Source: Candidatus Faecousia faecipullorum (lineage in GTDB: Bacteria > Bacillota > Clostridia > Oscillospirales > Oscillospiraceae). From it: 11,477 bases of DNA. Location of the stretch: positions 1-11,477 of the forward strand of contig DVJG01000223.1 of NCBI GenBank assembly GCA_018710805.1, read 5' to 3'. A program made the position numbers and the translations under genes. Within the stretch, counting starts at the first letter, position 1. Every line of letters begins with the position of its first letter. Positions 1 through 5,358 of this stretch are shown here, one piece after another. The notes under the pieces are model-generated. The model had not been told where the DNA came from and ran no database searches. It saw only the letters and a program-made list of their open reading frames with translations.

Positions 1-396
1 GAAAAGCAGGCAAACGACCGGGCAATGGAGCTTCTGGACTTCATGGGTCTGGCGGACATGGCCGACCAGAAGGCAGGGAGCCTGCCCTATGGCGTTCAGC
101 GCCGCCTGGAAATTGTTCGTGCCCTGGCAACGGACCCCTCCATCATCTTGCTGGATGAGCCTGCCGCCGGCATGAACCCCAGCGAAACCACGGAGCTTAT
201 GCACCAAATTCGACGCATTCGCGACACCTTCCACATCGCCATTTTCCTCATCGAGCACGATATGAACCTGGTGATGAATGTCTGCGAGGCCATCGCCGTG
301 GTGAACTACGGCCGCATCATTGCCAAAGGCACCCCCGAAGAGATTCGGCAGGACCCGGCGGTCATCGAAGCCTACCTTGGCAGAGAGGAGAACTGA
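1..396 (+). CDS. livG: LivG-like branched-chain amino acid ABC transporter ATP-binding protein (5' truncated)
   Basis: The reading frame is open from base 1 and only the last 131 residues are present; the Walker A part lies upstream of the window. Visible are a divergent ABC signature (LPYGVQRRLE, where the family has LS/YGxQRxLE), Walker B with catalytic glutamate (IILLDEP), the following AAGMNP segment typical of LivG, and the H-loop histidine in LIEHDMNLVM. The C-terminal tail, GRIIAKGTPEEIRQDPAVIEAYLG, is characteristic of LivG. The family's role is to power, as a heterodimer with LivF, the LivHM permease that imports leucine, isoleucine and valine (or related amides) delivered by a binding protein; it acts at the cytoplasmic face of the membrane. 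livF starts 3 bp after its stop, so the two are one operon and probably translationally coupled. The substrate is inferred from the family; some Liv-type systems carry urea or other amides. Confidence 0.93.
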   Translation, partial: EKQANDRAMELLDFMGLADMADQKAGSLPYGVQRRLEIVRALATDPSIILLDEPAAGMNPSETTELMHQIRRIRDTFHIAIFLIEHDMNLVMNVCEAIAVVNYGRIIAKGTPEEIRQDPAVIEAYLGREEN

Positions 397-399
397 GCC

Positions 400-1098
400 A
401 TGCTGAAAATTGAAGATATGCACGTCTACTACGGCGCCATCCACGCCATCAAAGGCGTGTCCTTTGAAGTAGGCGAGGGAGAGATTGTGGCCCTCATCGG
501 CGCCAACGGCGCAGGAAAGTCCACCATCCTGAAGACCATCTCCGGCCTCATGCATCCCCGCTCCGGTTCCATCACCTTTCTGGACCAGGACATCACCCAC
601 ACAGATGCCTATAAGCTTCTGCGTACAGGCCTTGCCCACGTCCCGGAGGGACGGCGGATTTTCCTGCAGATGACCGTCCAGGAGAACCTGGAAATGGGTG
701 CCTATACGAAGAAGAGTGTGTCCCAGGAGGACCTGGAGAAGATTTTTCACTACTTCCCCCGGCTGCAGGAACGGCGCAAGCAGATTGCGGGCACCCTCTC
801 CGGCGGCGAGCAGCAGATGCTTGCCATGTCCCGGGCCCTTATGAGCCATCCCAAGCTCATGATGCTGGACGAGCCTTCCATGGGCCTGGCTCCCATTCTG
901 GTGGACCAGATTTTTGAAATCATCAAGCAGCTCCACAAAGCGGGCACCACCATCCTCTTGGTGGAGCAGAACGCCCGAAAGGCCCTGCAAATTGCCGACC
1001 GTGCCTATGTCCTGGAAACGGGAAACATCACCCTGAGCGGTACAGGTGCGGAACTTGCCAGTTCCGACGCCGTAAAGAAGGCCTACTTAGGCGGCTGA
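400..1098 (+). CDS. livF: LivF-like branched-chain amino acid ABC transporter ATP-binding protein
   Basis: This is a complete 232-residue ABC ATPase, the usual LivF length. Walker A is GANGAGKS at residues 34-41, the signature LSGGE at 133-137 and Walker B LMMLDE at 153-158. The H-loop position reads LLVEQN with Q190 in place of His, which is the normal state for LivF, so it is a family trait and not damage. The segment around VPEGRRIF (81-88) is also typical of LivF. The ATG is preceded by a GAGAGGAG ribosome binding site within the end of livG, and only 3 bp separate the genes. It is expected to pair with LivG and drive a LivHM-type permease for branched-chain amino acids. It is the last gene of the operon: a strong terminator follows 12 bp after the stop. 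The exact amino acid carried cannot be read from an ATPase. Confidence 0.95.
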   Translation: MLKIEDMHVYYGAIHAIKGVSFEVGEGEIVALIGANGAGKSTILKTISGLMHPRSGSITFLDQDITHTDAYKLLRTGLAHVPEGRRIFLQMTVQENLEMGAYTKKSVSQEDLEKIFHYFPRLQERRKQIAGTLSGGEQQMLAMSRALMSHPKLMMLDEPSMGLAPILVDQIFEIIKQLHKAGTTILLVEQNARKALQIADRAYVLETGNITLSGTGAELASSDAVKKAYLGG

Positions 1099-1110
1099 GT
1101 CAAAAGAAAA

Positions 1111-1146
1111 CCGGACAGGCTTCTAAAAAGTCTGTCCGGCTTTTTT
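1111..1146. terminator. Rho-independent terminator after livF, probably bidirectional
   Basis: The arms CCGGACAG and CTGTCCGG extend inward to a 12-bp stem (1111-1122 with 1128-1139, one G-T pair) around a 5-base loop. On the plus strand a run of six T (1141-1146) follows, ending the Liv operon. On the minus strand the same stem is followed by TTTTCTTTT, so it can also stop the convergent CobW operon, which has no other T-tailed hairpin behind it. Confidence 0.92.
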
Positions 1147-1160
1147 CATATCTGATGCAG

Positions 1161-1178
1161 GGAGGGGAAAGCCCCTCC
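1161..1178. repeat. Short GC-rich inverted repeat between convergent operons
   Basis: GGAGGGG and CCCCTCC form a perfect 7-bp stem with a 4-base loop, 24 bp past the stop codon of the minus-strand CobW fusion gene. No T-run follows on either strand, so it is not a full terminator by itself. It could stabilise the 3' end of the CobW transcript or pause polymerase ahead of the terminator at 1111-1146. Confidence 0.5.
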
Positions 1179-1201
1179 TATGTCAATTGGGCTGTGTAAT
1201 C

Positions 1202-2146
1202 TCAGAACGTGGCTACGTCCGGGTCGGCAGGAACGGCGCCCTTTGTAACCTCAATGGCAGTAAGCACGGGGCCTTCGTCACCCTTGTAGAGCTTGTGCTT
1301 TTCACAGCTGATTTTCGCCGTCACCATAACCCAGGAACGGGATTCCAGCTCGGAGGCCTTCTCGTACCGACAGGGGATGCCGCAGAACTGAATGTCCTCC
1401 ACACAGCAGGTCATGACAAAGCGGCCGGGGGCAAACATACCGTTTCGGTCCCGCCGGAGCATGGCCACCTGGGCCTTGAAGCACACGGTCTTGCCGTCAT
1501 ACTTCTGGGGCTCCTCGGACACGTCCCGATACCACAGGGCATAGTCCTCATCCTTCACGGTGATCACTGGAGCGTTGATGTCAAAGGGCAGAGGGTCTTC
1601 AATGGTGTCGGGAGAAGTGGTGCCGTCGGTGTAATCGTAGAGGATGTCGATGCGGCGATTGGCAGCCCGGGCCAGCTTGTGGAAGGGCATAACGTCCTGC
1701 CCGGGTTTCATCCGATTGAAGACCACCATCTGGGCGCCCACCAGTTTGTCCATGACCAGATTCCGCATATTGGCGTTGTAGGCCATAATGGTGGTGGAAT
1801 CGGCGAAGAGAATCTCCTGAGCCACAACCCAATTTTCAGGGAAGCGCATATAGAGGTCTCCCACCTGCTGCATTCCGTTGAGCTCCGCCACAACACGCTC
1901 GGCGCGGTACTTTTTGGCCAGTGCAGCAAGGTCCTTTGTGGTCACAGTCTGTTGGTCCAGGACCTCCATGTAGACGTTCTTTCCCGGGTAGACGGAAGGG
2001 TCGTATTCCTCCTCACCCTCTTCAAAAATCAGAAGCAGGGTCTTTTCTCCGGAATTGAACCGAGGGTCCTCCAGTGTCTCCTGGATGAACTTGGTCTTTC
2101 CGGCGTCCAGAAAGCCTGTAAAGGCATATACAGGAATTTCCGACAT
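1202..2146 (-). CDS. Degenerate CobW-like P-loop protein fused to a YcgQ/DUF1980-like C-terminal domain
   Basis: The protein has 314 residues. The N-terminal part (about 1-190) has the layout of a CobW/COG0523 GTPase: Walker A GFLDAGKT at 11-18. However, the family's Cys-x-Cys-Cys metal motif is absent; an acidic run (EEGEEEYD, 42-49) occurs in the N-terminal region following switch I and may mark the equivalent place. The Walker B/EPSG position is ELNG (88-91), and the NKxD guanine motif appears reduced to FNRM (143-146). The C-terminal part (about 195-305) has RFVMTCCVED (242-251), with nearby Cys255 and Cys259 and SWVMVTAKI. This resembles the C-terminal domain of YcgQ/TIGR03943 proteins, which accompany DUF318-type permeases. 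It starts 2 bp after the stop of the upstream CobW gene, behind a GGGGTG ribosome binding site, so the two are coupled. A role in metal allocation is inferred from the partner; nucleotide specificity and activity are uncertain. Confidence 0.85.
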   Translation of the reverse strand: MSEIPVYAFTGFLDAGKTKFIQETLEDPRFNSGEKTLLLIFEEGEEEYDPSVYPGKNVYMEVLDQQTVTTKDLAALAKKYRAERVVAELNGMQQVGDLYMRFPENWVVAQEILFADSTTIMAYNANMRNLVMDKLVGAQMVVFNRMKPGQDVMPFHKLARAANRRIDILYDYTDGTTSPDTIEDPLPFDINAPVITVKDEDYALWYRDVSEEPQKYDGKTVCFKAQVAMLRRDRNGMFAPGRFVMTCCVEDIQFCGIPCRYEKASELESRSWVMVTAKISCEKHKLYKGDEGPVLTAIEVTKGAVPADPDVATF

Positions 2147-2148
2147 AC

Positions 2149-3291
2149 TTACACCCCAAAGAGCGCGGCAATGCCGGCTTCGTCCAGCTTGGAGCCGATG
2201 ACGCAGAGCTTGCCGATGACATCGGCGGAGCCAAAGCGGACATTGTGCTCCTCAGGCACAAAGTCGAAGTGGATCCACTTGCCGTCGGCAGTGGAGACAA
2301 TGCCTTTGGCCCGGAGAATGGCGCCGTACTTGCCGGAATCCAGCTCGGTAAGGGCGTTCTCAATGGCAGAAGGCTCGAACTTCTTGGTGGTTTCGGTGCC
2401 CCAGGAAGTGAAGACTTCGTCGGCGTGGTGGTGATGATGGTGGTCATGACAGCCGCAGGTGCAGTGCTCGTCGTGCTCGTGGTGATGTTCATGTTCATGG
2501 TGATGCTCATGAGCCTCGTGGTCATGGCCGCAGCAGCAGTGACCGTCCTCGTCATGATGGTGGTGATGATGTTCGTGGCCTTCTTCATCGTGGTCATGAT
2601 GATGCGCGTGCTCCTCATCATGGTCATGATGATGCTCATGCTCGTCCTCGCTTTCGAGCCGCTCCATTTCCAGCCGGGCCAGCTCCGCAGCCAGAGAGGC
2701 TTTGCCCTCCATGGCAGCGAGCAGCTGCTGCCCCGTCAGGTCTGGCCAGGGGGTGGTGACAATGGTGGCCACCTGGTTGTGCTCTCTGAGCATTTCCACA
2801 GCGGCGTCGAGCTTGCTCTGGGGGATGGAATCGGTCCGGGACAGGATGATGGTGGAGGCGGTTTCCACCTGGTTATTGTAGAACTCACCGAAGTTCTTCA
2901 TATAGACCTTGACCTTGGAGGCGTCGGCAACGGCTACGGTGTAGCCCAGGGTCACATCGTCGCTGGTTACCTTGTTCACGGCCCCAATGACGTCGGAGAG
3001 CTTGCCCACGCCGGAGGGCTCAATGAGGATGCGGTCGGGGTGATAATCGTGAATGACCTTGGTCAGGGCTTTGCCGAAGTCACCCACTAGGGAACAGCAG
3101 ATGCAGCCGGAGTTCATCTCGGTGATGTTAATGCCTGCGTCCTGAAGAAAACCGCCGTCAATGCCAATTTCGCCGAACTCGTTTTCAATGAGGACGAGCT
3201 TTTGACCTTTGTAGCCCTCGGAGATCATTTTCTTGATGAGGGTGGTCTTGCCTGCGCCCAGGAAGCCGGAGTAAATATCAATTTTTGTCAT
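2149..3291 (-). CDS. CobW/COG0523-family GTPase with long His/Cys-rich linker (putative metallochaperone)
   Basis: The 380-residue protein has all the main marks of the COG0523 G3E GTPases: Walker A GFLGAGKT at 9-16, the metal-binding CICC at 63-66, EPSG at 91-94, and SRTD at 151-154 in the NKxD position (K to R). A CobW C-terminal domain follows at about 300-380. Between the domains, residues 218-289 form a linker with 37 His and 6 Cys (including CCCGHDH and CTCGC), expected to bind zinc or nickel-like metals. Family members are cytosolic GTP-driven metal chaperones or insertases; the metal and client here are unknown. The ATG has an AGAAGGT ribosome binding site 9 bases upstream and an extended -10 promoter about 50 bp upstream. 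It leads a two-gene operon with the degenerate CobW fusion. Zinc is the best guess, but no clear Zur box was seen. Confidence 0.93.
   Translation of the reverse strand: MTKIDIYSGFLGAGKTTLIKKMISEGYKGQKLVLIENEFGEIGIDGGFLQDAGINITEMNSGCICCSLVGDFGKALTKVIHDYHPDRILIEPSGVGKLSDVIGAVNKVTSDDVTLGYTVAVADASKVKVYMKNFGEFYNNQVETASTIILSRTDSIPQSKLDAAVEMLREHNQVATIVTTPWPDLTGQQLLAAMEGKASLAAELARLEMERLESEDEHEHHHDHDEEHAHHHDHDEEGHEHHHHHHDEDGHCCCGHDHEAHEHHHEHEHHHEHDEHCTCGCHDHHHHHHADEVFTSWGTETTKKFEPSAIENALTELDSGKYGAILRAKGIVSTADGKWIHFDFVPEEHNVRFGSADVIGKLCVIGSKLDEAGIAALFGV
2425..2640 (-). repeat. Low-complexity CAT/CAC/GAA-rich tract encoding the His-rich linker
   Basis: This 216-bp stretch is built almost only of His, Asp, Glu and Cys codons, with imperfect internal duplications such as HHHDHDEEH followed by HHHDHDEEG. 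It is prone to slippage and length change, and on the opposite strand it reads as Met/Val runs, which explains a spurious long antisense frame. It is a coding repeat, not a CRISPR or intergenic repeat. Confidence 0.85.
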
Positions 3292-3324
3292 GGGATAAGC
3301 ACCTTCTAAAGTAATTTCATTTGC

Positions 3325-3337
3325 GGTACACGCTACC
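3325..3337. promoter_or_regulatory. Short inverted repeat at the predicted CobW operon transcription start
   Basis: GGTA and TACC flank five bases (CACGC), and the element covers the place where transcription from the predicted -10 box at 3342-3347 would begin. The position fits a repressor operator, but 4-base arms are short and could be chance. It does not match the Zur, MntR or Fur consensus as I know them. Confidence 0.25.
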
Positions 3338-3341
3338 TTTT

Positions 3342-3370
3342 ATTATATCACCCTTTGTCAACAGGCACAA
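3342..3370 (-). promoter_or_regulatory. Predicted promoter of the CobW operon (extended -10)
   Basis: On the minus strand there is a perfect TATAAT (3342-3347) preceded by TG one base away (extended -10). A weak -35, TTGTGC (3365-3370), lies at 17-bp spacing. It sits about 50 bp upstream of the CobW ATG. A perfect TTGACA at 3356-3361 is only 8 bp from the -10 and cannot be its -35, though it may contribute to an alternative promoter. Confidence 0.6.
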
Positions 3371-3555
3371 GGAAAAACAAAGGATATTTTCGACGAATTT
3401 CCCTAGAATTTCTGGTTTCTTTGCGGGTATACTTCTACATGGCAGGGTCCCCAGGCGACAATACCTGCCCTCGCCGTCCCGGCTCCCCCCGGGGCGGTGT
3501 CATTTTATTCTCCATCTCATGGGACATTTGGACAATGCCCCATGGAAAGCGGACA
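3371..3555. other. Intergenic region between CobW promoter and SPOCS terminator
   Basis: No convincing gene was found here. Open frames on both strands are short and lack a well-placed ribosome binding site; a 22-codon minus-strand frame (MTPPRGEPG...) has a weak GGAG ahead of it but nothing recognisable. The region holds a direct repeat of GAAATTC (minus strand, around 3399-3416), a GC block at 3480-3496, and the inverted repeat at 3518-3544. Confidence 0.5.
3518..3544 (-). repeat. Inverted repeat (11-bp arms) downstream of the SPOCS gene terminator
   Basis: The arms CATGGGACATT and AATGCCCCATG surround a 5-base loop. The single mismatch is A-C on the plus strand but a G-U pair in a minus-strand RNA, so the hairpin is fully paired only in the minus direction. 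No T-run follows, so it is not a standard terminator. It may be a back-up structure for read-through of the SPOCS transcript or the remnant of a small element. Confidence 0.45.
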
Positions 3556-3598
3556 GAAAAACAGATTGACCCGCCTATCAAAGGATAGGCGGGTCAAT
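3556..3598 (-). terminator. Rho-independent terminator of the SPOCS/LysM gene
   Basis: A perfect 15-bp stem (3565-3579 with 3584-3598) with a 4-base loop begins 1 bp after the stop codon at 3600-3602. On the minus strand it is followed by CTGTTTTTC. It is the strongest hairpin in the window, so read-through from the SPOCS gene into the CobW operon should be low. Confidence 0.93.
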
Positions 3599-3599
3599 T

Positions 3600-5096
3600 T
3601 TATGGAACCGGAATCAGAAGCATTTGGTCCGGGGCAGGTTCCGATTGAAGATTGTTGGCTTTTCGGATGGCGGAGACGGTGGAACCGGCGCTTTTGGCGA
3701 TGTCCCAGAGACGGGCGTCTCCGGCCCGGCGGAGAATGAGAGAAGGACGGCCCGGGTCGGGCTTTGCCGATTCTCCCAGGCAAACCCCGGTAACCATGGG
3801 GATGCCCAGACCGCCGGAAGCGGTGACTCCCAGGTTCACCTCGGCCTTTACCTGAATGCCGCCGGCGGCAGGATTGGCCTGGACATTGGCAAAGCAGGGG
3901 AGTGCCCACAGGGCGCTTTGTTCATCCGCGGCAATGACCTGGCGGGCTTCCCAGCGGCCCGTGCCGCATTGGATAACGCCGTCCTCGCCGTAGCTTAAAA
4001 CCTGAACCGTGCCGGGAACCTCCAGTTCCACGCCGGTGTCGGTCCGCTGTCCTCTGGGGAAATCCGGCAGAAACAGGGTGTCGGCAACAACGCCCTCTGT
4101 GCCGTTTATGCTGCATTCCCCTGCCAGAACTTCCTGACGGAAGTCCAGCAAGGCGGGGACCGCCAGGCTTTCTTTTTGCAGTTCCGACTCCCGGCCGGGG
4201 CAGTAGGCGTCTTCGATGACCGCCAGGGGTTCCAGGTCAGTGACCAGGAACTGGGCCACAACCCCGGCCTTCAGCCGCAGACGGCCCATATCGTCGGTAT
4301 CCAGCTCCAGACTGGTGACCTCCGGCAGGATTTCCGCCAGGGCGTCGCTTCCGTACTCTCCACCCAGATCCGCATACTGAGAAAAAGCAACCTCAGTGTC
4401 AAACTGATTGTAGCGCCCCTCTTCCGAGTGGTAGAGAACGTGGAGTTTCCCTGCACCCCGGAACACGACTTTCCCGGCGAGGACCTTTTTATCCGTGATT
4501 TGTACGTCCATGCGGTAATAGCAGAGCTTGTCCGGCTGGGGAGCGGTGTCGGGGAGGGAGAGCTCCTCGTCAATGAGGAAGGTCTTTTCCCCGGCCTCCT
4601 TGGAAAGACGCACGGGATAGACGCTTTTCAGAAGCTCTACCCCCGGCATCTCTTCTGCGGGCTCCGTCACGGCCAGGGTTTTCGGCACCCAGGCCTCCGC
4701 CATGACCCCCATTCCCGCCCGGACCAGAAGCTTTCTGGGAGAGACGGAACGGGCGTCCACACTTCGCACCAGGCTTTTCATCCGGATATCGCCTTCCGGT
4801 GTGCCGTCGGGCAGGTCCCATTGCAGGGAGAAGGGGACCCAGGCGTCAATCCACCGGGGCTCGGACCCGTCCTCCGGAGCGTAGAGGACCCATACCATCA
4901 TGCCCCCCGTGAAGACGATGTCGCCGCCGCGCCACTCCTTGCCTCGCTGGATGCATTGGCCCCAGGCGCCCAGCACCTTTCCCACGTCGGGCATCCCATC
5001 GGGAAGGACGATGGTCTGGGTTTGCTCGCTGCTTCGGACCTCCCGCAGGGCTGCTTCCAGGCAGGAAAAATCCCGCCGCTCGAAATTCAGTTCCAA
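3600..5096 (-). CDS. SPOCS (DUF3794) and LysM domain protein, SipL-like spore morphogenesis factor
   Basis: The protein has 498 residues from the TTG chosen here. It contains repeated beta-rich SPOCS modules: roughly 30-140 (IVFTGGMMVWVLYAPED, WVPFSLQW), 170-295 (VVFRGAGKLHVLYHSEE) and a third, weaker one at about 310-445. A C-terminal LysM of about 45 residues follows (AGDARLWDIAKSAGSTVSAI, then a terminal LLIPVP). This is the layout and approximate size of SipL of Clostridioides difficile, which binds SpoIVA on the forespore surface and guides coat assembly. That this gene does the same is inference. An upstream GTG at 5105 would overlap the AAGGAG ribosome binding site; the TTG at 5096 lies 7 bases after it and gives the N-terminus MELNFERRDF, like relatives that start MEL. 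The gene is monocistronic, closed by the terminator at 3556-3598. Expression in the mother cell is expected, but I could not assign a SigE promoter. Confidence 0.92.
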   Translation of the reverse strand: MELNFERRDFSCLEAALREVRSSEQTQTIVLPDGMPDVGKVLGAWGQCIQRGKEWRGGDIVFTGGMMVWVLYAPEDGSEPRWIDAWVPFSLQWDLPDGTPEGDIRMKSLVRSVDARSVSPRKLLVRAGMGVMAEAWVPKTLAVTEPAEEMPGVELLKSVYPVRLSKEAGEKTFLIDEELSLPDTAPQPDKLCYYRMDVQITDKKVLAGKVVFRGAGKLHVLYHSEEGRYNQFDTEVAFSQYADLGGEYGSDALAEILPEVTSLELDTDDMGRLRLKAGVVAQFLVTDLEPLAVIEDAYCPGRESELQKESLAVPALLDFRQEVLAGECSINGTEGVVADTLFLPDFPRGQRTDTGVELEVPGTVQVLSYGEDGVIQCGTGRWEARQVIAADEQSALWALPCFANVQANPAAGGIQVKAEVNLGVTASGGLGIPMVTGVCLGESAKPDPGRPSLILRRAGDARLWDIAKSAGSTVSAIRKANNLQSEPAPDQMLLIPVP

Positions 5097-5109
5097 ATGA
5101 CTCACTCCT

Positions 5110-5143
5110 TATCCTCGTAGTCCCTATAGTTTATTCGAGGATA
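5110..5143. promoter_or_regulatory. 34-bp interrupted dyad upstream of the SPOCS gene (possible operator or leader hairpin)
   Basis: The arms TATCCTCG (5110-5117) and CGAGGATA (5136-5143) are perfect inverted copies 18 bp apart, and a CTATAG palindrome (5124-5129) sits exactly at the same centre. The lower arm adjoins the SPOCS gene ribosome binding site on the minus strand. A third, near-identical copy (TATCTTCG) occurs at 5161-5168 over the end of the small upstream gene. It could be a dimeric regulator site or an RNA hairpin affecting translation. Confidence 0.5.
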
Positions 5144-5159
5144 GACAAACTTAGAACCC

Positions 5160-5309
5160 TTATCTTCGCCGCATGACCCATAGGCCGAATATAATTAAGC
5201 CCATGCCGCTGCAGAAGCAGAGAAGCGAGCTTACGAGGCTGTGACCAACCATGATACCCAGGCCGAAGCACAGAATGCACCATCCGTGAAGCTGATTTTT
5301 CCGGCACAT
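5160..5309 (-). CDS. Small Cys-rich two-helix membrane protein (49 aa), unknown function
   Basis: This frame is too short for most gene callers. The protein starts MCRKNQLHGWCILCFGLG and ends GLWVMRRR. It has two hydrophobic segments (about 10-22 and 29-46) around a GHS turn, basic residues at both ends, and five cysteines (2, 11, 14, 31, 33), giving C-x-x-C and C-x-C pairs. The G-rich pattern CFGLGxxxGH...CxC.GxGLIxxGLxxxRR resembles small hypothetical proteins I associate with Oscillospiraceae genomes; that is recall and not a search result. The ATG follows directly on the T-run of the preceding terminator, and the only ribosome binding site candidate, GGGGGTG, is the 3' arm of that terminator stem. 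Expression would thus need read-through or a promoter near 5358. The basic ends suggest a membrane hairpin with both termini in the cytoplasm. No function can be assigned. Confidence 0.6.
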   Translation of the reverse strand: MCRKNQLHGWCILCFGLGIMVGHSLVSSLLCFCSGMGLIIFGLWVMRRR

Positions 5310-5349
5310 AAAAACACCCCCGGCAAAGCCTATGACGCCTTGCCGGGGG
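5310..5349 (-). terminator. Rho-independent terminator after the 224-aa membrane protein gene
   Basis: The arms 5317-5329 and 5337-5349 form a 13-bp GC-rich stem (CCCCCGGCAA and its complement, one mismatch inside), followed on the minus strand by TGTTTTT. It begins 10 bp after the upstream stop codon. The ATG of the 49-residue protein follows immediately, and the stem hides that gene's likely ribosome binding site. Confidence 0.85.
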
Positions 5350-5358
5350 ATATGTGTT

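Noticed and set aside
1187..2434. 415-codon plus-strand open frame opposite the CobW fusion gene
   Set aside because: It lies antisense to two genes with clear motifs, has no family resemblance, and spans their junction; it arises from codon bias in GC-rich coding DNA.
2425..2640. Repetitive tract considered as a CRISPR or minisatellite
   Set aside because: The units are irregular, without spacers, and stay in frame with a His-rich protein linker typical of COG0523 proteins.
2245..3090. 281-codon plus-strand frame with a Met/Val-rich, membrane-like stretch
   Set aside because: The hydrophobic run is the reverse reading of His/Asp codons in the CobW linker; it is not a membrane protein.
3356..3361. 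Perfect TTGACA as the -35 of the CobW promoter
   Set aside because: It is only 8 bp from the TATAAT, too close for a sigma-70-type promoter, and has no good -10 at 17 bp.
3321..3588. Two overlapping plus-strand frames of 77-82 codons in the SPOCS-CobW gap
   Set aside because: There is no ribosome binding site at a proper distance, no domain, and they run through the CobW promoter and the terminator of the SPOCS gene.
4176..5120. 314-codon plus-strand frame opposite the SPOCS gene
   Set aside because: It is antisense to a gene with recognisable SPOCS and LysM domains and shows no domain of its own.
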